Source: Phycisphaerales bacterium
GTDB taxonomy: Bacteria > Planctomycetota > Phycisphaerae > Phycisphaerales > UBA1924
Reading direction: 5' to 3'
Length of the DNA stretch: 5,096 nucleotides
Assembly: GCA_007124345.1 (NCBI GenBank)
Contig: SLFH01000325.1
Coordinates: 1-5,096, forward strand
In this document: piece after piece, positions 1 through 5,096 of the stretch
Layout of the letters: the number at the start of each line of letters is the position of its first letter
Numbering within the stretch: the first letter of the stretch is position 1
Translations under genes and position numbers: made by a program
The notes under the pieces: model-generated
Told to the model about the DNA's origin: nothing
The model's database searches: none
What the model saw: only the letters and a program-made list of their open reading frames with translations

Positions 1-1780
1 CCGTTGTTGTGTGATGCCGCCAGACCTCGTAGGCGACGAGGAGCACGATAATCGAAAGTTCTTTGGCCCGCTCGTCGAACTCTTCGAGGTCGTCGTCGAG
101 ATCATCGGCTGCTTTATCGGCCTCGATGTCTGCGGGGATCTTCGCCGCCCAGCCTTCCACGGCCTGCCGGATCCCGGGCGTCACCGCCGCGATGAAGGCC
201 TCCCGTTCTTGCGGCAACTCCTTCGGCGGCTGCAACGCCCTGATCGCCTCGAAGAACGATCGAAAGGCTTCTCGGAATCCCTCCTCGCCCGCGTCGGAAG
301 CCACATCGCTGACCGCGATCGACAGCGGCGTATGGCCCTCGCGGTTCTTCGCCGTTGGATCCGCGCCAGCGCCGAGCAGCAGCTCGGTCTTCTCCACTGA
401 ACAAGCGCACGGGCCGTCGACGGCGTGAAACAGCAGCGGCTCTTCTGCTTTCTCGTAACTCTTGCCGTTCCATCGACGCCTCGAACAGACCGCGTTCGGA
501 TCCGCCCCGAGTTCGCAAAGCACCGCGACCTCGGGCACGAACCCCTCCTCGATCGCGCGGGCCAGCGGCGTCTGCCCGTTCTTGTTGCGATGCTCGATGT
601 CGACGCCGAGTTCCTTGATGTACGACAAGATCGGCCTGACATTCTCCTCGTCGTCGCCGACAAAGCTCACATCGATCGGTGCGTGGAAGGCGTTATAGCC
701 GTATTCGCTGACCGCGTGCGGGTCGGCGCCGTGCTCGACGAGCAATCGCAGCAGCTCGACGCTCCTGCTTTCCGAACGAACGGCCGACATGAAGAGCGTG
801 AAGCCGTGATCGCTCGTCGCGTTCGGATCGGCCCCGGCCTCCAGCAGCGATCGAACGCGACGAAGCGGATTTTCCAGACTACCCAACGCCGACATCAGGG
901 GCGTGTGGTCCCCGCAGTCGCGATCCTCGAGCGACAGGCCGGCTTCGATCAGCAGCCTCGCAACCTCGGTCGAAGCGGCGTGGAACAACGCCGACTGTCT
1001 CTCGTCGTCGCGTTGTTCGGGATCGGCGCCCGCGTCGAGCAACAGCTTCACGCACTCGGCGCTGCCGGATTCTGCCGCACGGAACAACGGGATGTCTGAC
1101 GAGCTCGGGGCGCTCCGCCGTCGTGCGATGTCCTCCTCTTCCATCCGATCCATCTCGGCCTTCGCTTCGGCGATCCACGGCTCGGACTCTTCACCAGCCT
1201 CCCGAGCGTCCCGCTCCCTGATCTCTCGGCTTCGGCGGTTGAGTTCCCGATACTCCGCCTCCTCCTTGTCCGGATCGAAGTAAGGCTTGGGTGACAGCCC
1301 GCGTTCGAGCAGCAGCCGCAGCCGCTCCGGATCACCGGTCGCCGCCGTCTTGCAGAGCAGGCGGTTGGCGTCCTCCAGATCTTGCGGCAGCGGGCACCCG
1401 GCCTCCAGCAGCACGCCGAGCCGCGCGCCGTCCCCGCCCCTGATCGCCCCTGTCTCCGGATCCCAACCCAACCCGATACAGGCGGGAAAGATCGCCGAAA
1501 GTTCGTCGATCTGTTGGCGCGGATCCGCCCCGAGTTCGAGCAGCAGACGGAGCGTTTCCGCGTCCGCCCCGCGGTCCGAGCCCGCCGCGAGCATCAGCGG
1601 CGTGATTTCCTCGTCCGAGCCGTCGCCGAACAGGTCGACCGTGAGGACCGCGTTGACATCCCGCCCGCCCGCGGCAAACGCTCTGATCGCCGCCACGTCG
1701 CCCGACATGACGGCGGCGACAAACGGATCCAGCTCGACAGGCCCCTCGCGATCCGATCCGGATTGTGGGTCTTCGTCCAT
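1..1780 (-). CDS. Large ankyrin-repeat protein (partial, runs off the left edge)
   Basis: From ATG at 1780 the frame stays open for 593 codons to position 2 with no stop, so the C-terminus lies outside the window. About twelve ankyrin-like repeats can be seen, at roughly residues 17-45, 58-88, 92-131, 137-165, 228-257, 261-287, 290-322, 324-357, 359-397, 400-431, 446-478 and 481-515. Six contain GADP loops (84, 251, 316, 351, 425, 472) after LL-rich helices; TPLM/TPL starts are at 60, 293, 404 and 484. Repeats 3, 9 and 11 carry insertions. Between repeats 4 and 5 (166-226) lies a charged, helical Arg/Glu-rich insert. After the repeats, 520-574 is helical and acidic, then a short hydrophobic stretch SIIVLLVAYEVW (576-587). 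No signal peptide is visible, so it is probably a cytoplasmic protein-protein interaction scaffold. No partner domain is visible in the window. There is no in-frame earlier start nearby and no SD before 1780. It is probably a separate transcription unit because a strong hairpin precedes it. Confidence 0.9.
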   Translation of the reverse strand, partial: MDEDPQSGSDREGPVELDPFVAAVMSGDVAAIRAFAAGGRDVNAVLTVDLFGDGSDEEITPLMLAAGSDRGADAETLRLLLELGADPRQQIDELSAIFPACIGLGWDPETGAIRGGDGARLGVLLEAGCPLPQDLEDANRLLCKTAATGDPERLRLLLERGLSPKPYFDPDKEEAEYRELNRRSREIRERDAREAGEESEPWIAEAKAEMDRMEEEDIARRRSAPSSSDIPLFRAAESGSAECVKLLLDAGADPEQRDDERQSALFHAASTEVARLLIEAGLSLEDRDCGDHTPLMSALGSLENPLRRVRSLLEAGADPNATSDHGFTLFMSAVRSESRSVELLRLLVEHGADPHAVSEYGYNAFHAPIDVSFVGDDEENVRPILSYIKELGVDIEHRNKNGQTPLARAIEEGFVPEVAVLCELGADPNAVCSRRRWNGKSYEKAEEPLLFHAVDGPCACSVEKTELLLGAGADPTAKNREGHTPLSIAVSDVASDAGEEGFREAFRSFFEAIRALQPPKELPQEREAFIAAVTPGIRQAVEGWAAKIPADIEADKAADDLDDDLEEFDERAKELSIIVLLVAYEVWRHHTTT

Positions 1781-1786
1781 GCCGCA

Positions 1787-1792
1787 AGCATA
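1787..1792 (-). promoter_or_regulatory. Possible -10 box directly before the ankyrin gene
   Basis: TATGCT on the minus strand (4 of 6 matches to TATAAT) lies 6 nt before the ATG at 1780, in a 23-nt spacer with no SD sequence. If it is used, the transcript would start at about the first codon and be leaderless. No convincing -35 box is present 17 nt upstream, where the hairpin stem lies, so this is a weak call. Confidence 0.2.
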
Positions 1793-1803
1793 CCGAGAAG
1801 AGA

Positions 1804-1842
1804 CCCCGGCGCGTGCGGGGGTTCGGCAGGCACGCGCCGGGG
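1804..1842 (-). terminator. GC-rich 13-bp hairpin, probable operon terminator
   Basis: A perfect inverted repeat: CCCCGGCGCGTGC (1804-1816) pairs with GCACGCGCCGGGG (1830-1842) around a 13-nt loop. Read on the minus strand it lies 57 nt after the stop of the second AHSA1 gene and is followed by a pyrimidine-rich run, TCTCTTCTC, rather than a clean U-tract. I take it as the transcription terminator of the five-gene operon, possibly imperfect. It lies 23 nt before the ankyrin start codon, so it could also act in that gene's leader if transcription reads through. Confidence 0.65.
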
Positions 1843-1899
1843 CTGGGGGATTCTGATTTCCGGTTGCGAGCTCGGCGGGCCGGCCTCGCGGGGGACCGA

Positions 1900-2388
1900 T
1901 CACACGCCGGCGCGTTCGCTCAGCAGCTTTTCAAGCCTGTCGTAGCTCATCGTGACGCCCTGCTCCATCGGCGAGCTGAGGACCATGTCGCGGGATTCCT
2001 TGCTCTCGTAGCGGATGGTGGTGGTGACGGTCGTGACGCCGTCGCGTTCGGTCAGCTCCGTCTTCACCAATGCCTCGCCGGCGTACCAGGCCTGATCGAA
2101 CTTCTCGGTGGCGACGAACCGCTGCGGCGGGTCGACCTCGCGGTACTCGCCGCCCCAGCCCATCTCGCTCCCGTCGGGGCCGGACGCGACGAAACGGTAC
2201 TTGCCGCCGACGCGCAGGTCGATCTCGCACGACAGCAGGGGCCACTCCGGCGGGCCCATCCACCGCTTGAGCAGCTCGGGCGTGGTCATCGCCTCGAACA
2301 CCATCGCTCGCGGGGCGTTGAACGAACGCGTCATCACGATCTCGGTATCGCTGGGCGTACTCACCTTCAGGGTGTGCGGATTGCTCAT
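1900..2388 (-). CDS. SRPBCC (AHSA1/START-like) domain protein, second copy
   Basis: A 162-residue soluble helix-grip protein, a diverged paralogue of the AHSA1 protein encoded 1.8 kb upstream in the same operon. Shared marks are NAPRAMVFEAMTTPELLKRW (24-43), GP (45-46), a VGGKYRF strand (60-66), SGPDGSE (69-75), GEYREVDPPQRFVAT (80-94), and the C-terminal helix SYDRLEKLLSE (148-158). The tryptophan pair of the usual WWGP is replaced by WMGP (43-46), and the region before the last helix (RDMVLSSPMEQGVTMSYDRL, 133-152) differs from the first copy, so the cavity lining is probably different. The frame opens at an ATG at 2394, but AGGAGG (2395-2400) abuts that codon directly and sits an ideal 6 nt before the next in-frame ATG at 2388, which I take as the start. 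It follows the SDR gene by 33 nt and is probably the last gene of the operon. Confidence 0.92.
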   Translation of the reverse strand: MSNPHTLKVSTPSDTEIVMTRSFNAPRAMVFEAMTTPELLKRWMGPPEWPLLSCEIDLRVGGKYRFVASGPDGSEMGWGGEYREVDPPQRFVATEKFDQAWYAGEALVKTELTERDGVTTVTTTIRYESKESRDMVLSSPMEQGVTMSYDRLEKLLSERAGV

Positions 2389-2394
2389 CGGCAT

Positions 2395-2400
2395 CCTCCT
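2395..2400 (-). promoter_or_regulatory. Shine-Dalgarno site deciding the start of the second AHSA1 gene
   Basis: The minus strand reads AAAGGAGG immediately followed by ATGCCGATG. The core AGGAGG touches the first ATG (2394), which leaves no room for initiation there, but is 6 nt from the second ATG (2388). This favours the shorter protein that starts MSNPHTLKV. Confidence 0.8.
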
Positions 2401-2421
2401 TTCTCGTGGTTTCTGAGTGGA

Positions 2422-3447
2422 TCACGGCTCGTGGTGCGGTGTCGCCCCACGCAATTCGTCGAGCAGCTCCCGCTCACGCTGGCGCGAGAGCGTCGCCGAC
2501 GGATCGACGCCGCTGGCGAGCTTGCCGCCGGCCTCACGCTCAGACGCGAGCCATGCCCGCGTGTCTCGGACCGTCGCTTCGAGCTCGCGGCAGCGCAGCC
2601 CCGCATCGAGCGCCCGACCGATCCCGACATCCAGCATCCCGCACCGCTCGGCGTGGACCCACAGCGGCAATTCCGTCCATGGCGAAACGCCCCGCCCGAG
2701 CAGGAACGGCTCGGGCCCCCACACAAGCCGTGCGTCAGAACCAGTGACGCGGACGATCTCCTCCAGCATCCGGCGCATGGTCAGCGGCTGTGCCGGACCC
2801 GTCGCGTTGAACACACCGCCGCCCCCGGCCGCGGCTGTCTGCAACGCCCACTCGGCCATGTCCCGCGCGTCGATCACCTGCACCGGCCCGTGCGGGTCGC
2901 CCGGCGCGAGCACCTCGCCGCCATCGGCGATGCGCCTGATCCAGTACGCCAGCCGCCCCGTCGGGTCGTGCGGCCCAGCCAGCAGCCCCGAACGCACGAT
3001 CAGCGATCGACCCGGAAACACCGCCTCGACCTCCCGCTCGCACAGCAGTTTCAGGCCGCCGTAGTGCTCCGGCTTGAATTCGTGGGTGAGCGAATCGTCG
3101 AGTTCCTGCACGGGCGCGCCTTCGTCGGACCCAGGAGCGATCGGATGGGCGTAGACGCTGATGCTGGAGATGAATGTGTAATGATCGGCCGCATCGCGCA
3201 GTTTCTGGCACGACGCCCCCACCACGCCCGGCAGATAGCCGCAGGTATCGACCACCGCGTCCCACCGGCGACTGTCGAGCAACGCAAGGTCGGTCTCGCG
3301 ATCGCCCCGGATCGTCTCGATGTGCGGATAGAGGCCCGGGTTTGTCTTGCCGCGGTTGAACAGCGTGACCTCGTGTCCAACCGCCAGCGCCGCATCTACA
3401 AAGTGTCGACCAAGAAAAAGCGTGCCGCCGATCACAAGCACTTTCAT
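2422..3447 (-). CDS. Atypical SDR / NAD-dependent epimerase-like protein (CSP41-like, SDR_a1 type)
   Basis: A 341-residue cytoplasmic Rossmann-fold protein. The nucleotide-binding loop is GGTLFLG (7-13) rather than the usual GxxGxxG. This GGxxxxG form marks the atypical SDR subgroup often labelled isoflavone reductase, NAD-dependent epimerase or chloroplast mRNA-binding (CSP41) like. Other marks are the strand-2 end LFNRGKTNP (29-37), VVDTCGYLP (65-73), a Ser-rich strand FISSISVYA (92-100), and the catalytic pair in YGGLK (Y129, K133), so the Ser-Tyr-Lys triad looks intact. Residues 147-300 form the substrate-binding half (RSGLLAGP at 152-159, VFNATGP at 212-218). The ending SRQRERELLDEL (321-332) is common in this group. 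GGAGAGGG about 7 nt upstream supports the ATG at 3447, which overlaps the DUF998 stop. An enzyme acting on a nucleotide-activated or sugar-like substrate is plausible, but the substrate is not inferable. Confidence 0.9.
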   Translation of the reverse strand: MKVLVIGGTLFLGRHFVDAALAVGHEVTLFNRGKTNPGLYPHIETIRGDRETDLALLDSRRWDAVVDTCGYLPGVVGASCQKLRDAADHYTFISSISVYAHPIAPGSDEGAPVQELDDSLTHEFKPEHYGGLKLLCEREVEAVFPGRSLIVRSGLLAGPHDPTGRLAYWIRRIADGGEVLAPGDPHGPVQVIDARDMAEWALQTAAAGGGGVFNATGPAQPLTMRRMLEEIVRVTGSDARLVWGPEPFLLGRGVSPWTELPLWVHAERCGMLDVGIGRALDAGLRCRELEATVRDTRAWLASEREAGGKLASGVDPSATLSRQRERELLDELRGATPHHEP

Positions 3448-4121
3448 CGCGCACCCTCTCCGGCGTTGACCTCCGGCTCACCCGTCGCCGATGCAGCCCC
3501 GGCCGAAGCGCCCAATCGCCATGAGACCGCCGAGATCCACGCCCACAGCAGCACGACCGCGGCTGTAAACGCGAGGACCGACCACGCGGCCCCACCGCCC
3601 GAGGCGATCGCACCGAACCCGGCGAAGAAGAACACGCCCGTCGCGGCGCTGTAGGCCGCCCAGCCCGCCATCTTCACGCTATAGAACCTGACGGCCATCG
3701 CCAGGCAAGCCCCGATCGCGCCCAGAAACCCGACCGCACCGCACAGGAAGTGCAACTGCCCGTGCCAGCTCATCGATTCGGGCGGGCCCGGCGGCGTTCC
3801 CGGCGGAAACCCGTCCATCGCGTCGGCCACGAACACCCCCGACGCGACCAGCCCCAGCCCGTACACACCCAGCAGCACCGGCCCGGCGACGCGGCCCCGC
3901 CCCCGGTCCATCGCACGCATCATGCCGTACGCGCCCAGCAAGACCAGCACGCCGCTGACGATGAAGTTCGAGATCTGGATGAACCCCAGATCACCGAGGC
4001 TCATCAGGCTCAGCGCGTGACGCGTCGGATCGAAACCCTCACGCAGCAGCATCTGCAGCGCCCCGACACCGATGTACACCGGCCCGGCGGCGACGCCGCA
4101 ATACAACAAACGCCTCGTCAT
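3444..4121 (-). CDS. DUF998-family six-helix integral membrane protein
   Basis: A 225-residue inner-membrane protein of unknown function. Hydrophobic segments lie at about 5-27, 47-69, 79-101, 120-145, 151-173 and 179-201, giving six predicted helices. Sequence typical of DUF998 follows the first helix (GFDPTRHALSLMSLGDLGFI at 29-48, then QISNF at 49-53), and the periplasmic-side or loop motif FPPGTP...MSWHGQLHF is at 105-125. The reading frame extends to an ATG at 4154 (236 residues). I place the start at 4121 because GGAGG (4129-4133) stands exactly 7 nt before that ATG, and the extra N-terminal residues (MADSMRGGGGV) are low-complexity and unlike a membrane-protein start. The alternative ATG at 4154 has a weaker GGAG at similar spacing, so it is not excluded. 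The last four bases overlap the next gene (ATGA, 3444-3447). The C-terminal 25 residues are Ala/Gly/Glu-rich and probably disordered. Biochemical role unknown. Confidence 0.85.
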   Translation of the reverse strand: MTRRLLYCGVAAGPVYIGVGALQMLLREGFDPTRHALSLMSLGDLGFIQISNFIVSGVLVLLGAYGMMRAMDRGRGRVAGPVLLGVYGLGLVASGVFVADAMDGFPPGTPPGPPESMSWHGQLHFLCGAVGFLGAIGACLAMAVRFYSVKMAGWAAYSAATGVFFFAGFGAIASGGGAAWSVLAFTAAVVLLWAWISAVSWRLGASAGAASATGEPEVNAGEGAR

Positions 4122-4127
4122 TACGCC

Positions 4128-4133
4128 CCCTCC
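4128..4133 (-). promoter_or_regulatory. Shine-Dalgarno site deciding the start of the DUF998 gene
   Basis: The minus strand reads GTGGAGGGGGCGTAATG. GGAGG (4129-4133) is 7 nt before the ATG at 4121 and is the best SD in the region. It lies inside the longer reading frame that begins at 4154, which argues that the first 11 codons of that frame are leader rather than protein. Confidence 0.7.
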
Positions 4134-4193
4134 ACCCCGCATCGAGTCTGCCATTCATTCGCTCCGTTGCTGATGCCGATCGCCTAGGGCCGA

Positions 4194-4688
4194 TCAAGCC
4201 GACAGATGCTCCGCCAGTCTGTCGAGGCTGGAGCCCCAGCCCTCGACCACGCCCATCTTCTCGTGCTTCTCGCGGTCGGCCGCGCTCGGGTGTTCGATCA
4301 CCAGCGTCACACGCGTCCGATCGCCGACTTCTTCAAAGTGCACGGTCGTCACGATCCCCCGCGGCAGATCCTCGACCGGGTACTCAAACCCTTCGTCGAA
4401 CCAGTCGGTCGTCACGATGCGCCGCATCGGCGTCACCTCGCGGAACTCCCCGCTGACCGGGTACTCCTTCCCGTCGGGCCCGCTCATCACATACCGCCAG
4501 ACGCCGCCCGGGCGGAGGTCCATCTCGACCACGCGCGTCGAGAACCCCCGGGGCCCCCACCACTGCGCGATGCGCTCAGGGTCCGTCCACGCCTCCCACA
4601 CCAGCGAGACCGGCGCATCGAGCAGCTTGGTCAGCACGAGCTCGCGGTCGTTCTGCGCGACTGTTCTTGCAGGCTCTCCGGGCTTCAT
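4194..4688 (-). CDS. SRPBCC (AHSA1/START-like) domain protein, first copy
   Basis: A 164-residue soluble protein made of one AHSA1-type helix-grip domain, a fold that encloses a hydrophobic ligand cavity. Family marks in order: a strand with APVSLVWEAWTDPERIAQWW at 25-44, the conserved WWGPRGF (43-49), a basic/acidic strand then RPGGVWRY (59-66), MSGPDGKEY (68-76), GEFREVTP (80-87), and the C-terminal helix GWGSSLDRLAEHL (150-162). Length and motif order are complete for the family. Its start overlaps the ArsR stop (ATGA), with GGAGG (4698-4702) 9 nt upstream, so the two are probably translationally coupled. Proteins of this group are often annotated as activator of Hsp90 ATPase homologue or polyketide cyclase-like, but bacterial stand-alone copies rarely have a proven ligand. 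I infer a role in binding or modifying a small molecule linked to the ArsR signal. Confidence 0.92.
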   Translation of the reverse strand: MKPGEPARTVAQNDRELVLTKLLDAPVSLVWEAWTDPERIAQWWGPRGFSTRVVEMDLRPGGVWRYVMSGPDGKEYPVSGEFREVTPMRRIVTTDWFDEGFEYPVEDLPRGIVTTVHFEEVGDRTRVTLVIEHPSAADREKHEKMGVVEGWGSSLDRLAEHLSA

Positions 4689-5074
4689 CGCTCGTTTCCT
4701 CCCGCGGCTTCGCCGGCGCTCCCGCCCGGCTTCCGCTTCGCCTCCGCCTTCATCTCTTCAAGCACCGCGTCCAGACGCACGAAGTTCGCCTCCCAGAACG
4801 CCCGGTACGCCTCCGTCCACTCGGCGACCTGACGCAACGGCTCGGCGTTGATGCGGCACACATGCGACCGCCCCTCAACACGACGATCGACCAGCCCCGC
4901 ACGCTCCAGCACGCGGACATGCTTCGACGCGGCCGGGAACGACATCTCCAACGGCCCGGCCAGATCGCTCAGGTTCCGCTCCCGCTCGGTCAACCGACGC
5001 AGCATCTCCCGCCGCGCCGGGTGGGCCAACGCGTGGAAGACGGCGTCCAGAGCCTCGGGCTGCATTGAAACCAT
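4685..5074 (-). CDS. ArsR-family winged-helix transcriptional regulator (AHSA1-partner type)
   Basis: A 129-residue cytoplasmic DNA-binding protein, probably the repressor of the operon it heads. The N-terminal part (about 8-32, with FHALAHPARREMLRRL at 13-28) is the typical ArsR opening helix pair. The recognition helix-turn-helix lies at about 34-59 (NLSDLAGPLEMSFPAASKHV at 34-53), followed by a wing at about 60-76. Residues 84-112 form a charged helix probably used for dimerisation, and the tail is Gly/Ala-rich. The only cysteine is C73 in the wing and there is no ELCVCDL-type metal site, so metal sensing is unlikely. This subtype commonly sits directly upstream of an AHSA1/SRPBCC gene, as here (ATGA overlap at 4685-4688). 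The start is uncertain: M1 at 5074 and M4 at 5065 are both possible and neither has an SD at normal spacing. A GGAGGT lies 16 nt upstream, which is too far. The family is clear; the effector is unknown. Confidence 0.93.
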   Translation of the reverse strand: MVSMQPEALDAVFHALAHPARREMLRRLTERERNLSDLAGPLEMSFPAASKHVRVLERAGLVDRRVEGRSHVCRINAEPLRQVAEWTEAYRAFWEANFVRLDAVLEEMKAEAKRKPGGSAGEAAGGNER

Positions 5075-5087
5075 GCGGTTCAGTATG
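5066..5087 (-). promoter_or_regulatory. Possible -10 box and operator at the ArsR start
   Basis: On the minus strand a CATACT (5082-5087, 4 of 6 matches to TATAAT) lies 7 nt before the ATG at 5074. An imperfect dyad, TGAACC paired with GGTTTCA (5066-5082), spans that ATG. Together they could be the core promoter and self-repression operator of the ArsR operon, with transcription starting at or next to the start codon. The matching -35 element would lie beyond the right edge, so this rests on weak sequence evidence. Confidence 0.25.
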
Positions 5088-5096
5088 CGGACCTCC

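Noticed and set aside
1..60. Transmembrane anchor at the visible end of the ankyrin protein (residues 576-587)
   Set aside because: The hydrophobic run is only about 12 residues and contains a glutamate near its end. It is too short for a confident membrane helix, though sequence beyond the window could change this.
425..1099. Plus-strand frame of 224 codons opposite the ankyrin gene
   Set aside because: The opposite strand carries continuous ankyrin repeats with conserved GADP loops. The plus-strand product is Arg/Gln/Val-rich and shows no motif.
1332..1787. Minus-strand frame of 151 codons starting near the ankyrin start
   Set aside because: It is out of frame with the ankyrin protein and encodes an Arg/Gly-rich sequence, which is a frame shadow of the real gene.
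1765..3654. A 629-codon plus-strand open frame opposite the SDR and second AHSA1 genes
   Set aside because: It is antisense to two genes with clear family motifs; its translation is rich in Arg, His, Pro and Ala without any recognisable domain. Long antisense frames are expected in GC-rich DNA where stop codons are rare.
4194..4832. Plus-strand frames of 144-208 codons opposite the ArsR and first AHSA1 genes
   Set aside because: They are shadows: Arg/Pro/His-rich translations with no SD or motif, against two well-supported minus-strand genes.
4685..5074. Metal-sensing ArsR/SmtB function
   Set aside because: There is only one cysteine (C73) and no CxC or paired His/Asp ligand sites in the recognition or C-terminal helices, so an arsenic-, zinc- or cadmium-resistance reading is unsupported.
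1..5096. CRISPR arrays, insertion sequences, tRNA or rRNA genes
   Set aside because: No regularly spaced direct repeats, transposase motifs, terminal inverted repeats or conserved RNA-gene segments were seen. The only repeated short segments are codons for ankyrin motifs.

Overview
The window is GC-rich bacterial DNA in which every gene I can support lies on the minus strand, so the genes read from right to left. High GC, ATGA stop/start overlaps, purine-rich Shine-Dalgarno (SD) sites inside the operon, and this mix of protein families (ArsR regulator, AHSA1-type SRPBCC proteins, DUF998 membrane protein, CSP41-like atypical SDR, large ankyrin protein) suggest a free-living bacterium. A planctomycete or similar large-genome environmental lineage is plausible, but that assignment is a guess from style and no marker gene is present.

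Right part (5074 down to 1900): a compact five-gene run that looks like one operon. An ArsR-family repressor without metal ligands is followed by an AHSA1/SRPBCC protein (4-nt overlap), a six-helix DUF998 membrane protein (72-nt gap), an atypical NAD(P)-binding SDR/epimerase-like protein (4-nt overlap), and a second AHSA1/SRPBCC paralogue (33-nt gap). SD sites argue for start codons downstream of the longest reading frame in two of these genes. The ArsR-AHSA1 pairing is a widespread two-gene module. The other three genes appear to extend it, so one small-molecule- or stress-responsive regulator probably controls two ligand-binding-fold proteins, a membrane protein and a Rossmann-fold enzyme. 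The ligand or substrate cannot be read from the sequence.

Boundary (1781-1899): 119 nt with a perfect 13-bp inverted repeat, probably the operon's terminator, ending only 23 nt before the next start codon.

Left part (1780 down to the window edge): one long reading frame, open for all 593 codons to position 2, encoding an ankyrin-repeat protein whose C-terminus lies outside the window. It has about twelve repeats, a roughly 60-residue charged insert and an acidic helical tail.

I found no RNA gene, mobile element, CRISPR array or integration site. There is no gene-free stretch longer than 300 nt. I see no clearly new defence or mobile system. The points most worth a second look are the extended ArsR-AHSA1 operon, the large ankyrin protein, and the two transcript-leading genes that lack SD sites.
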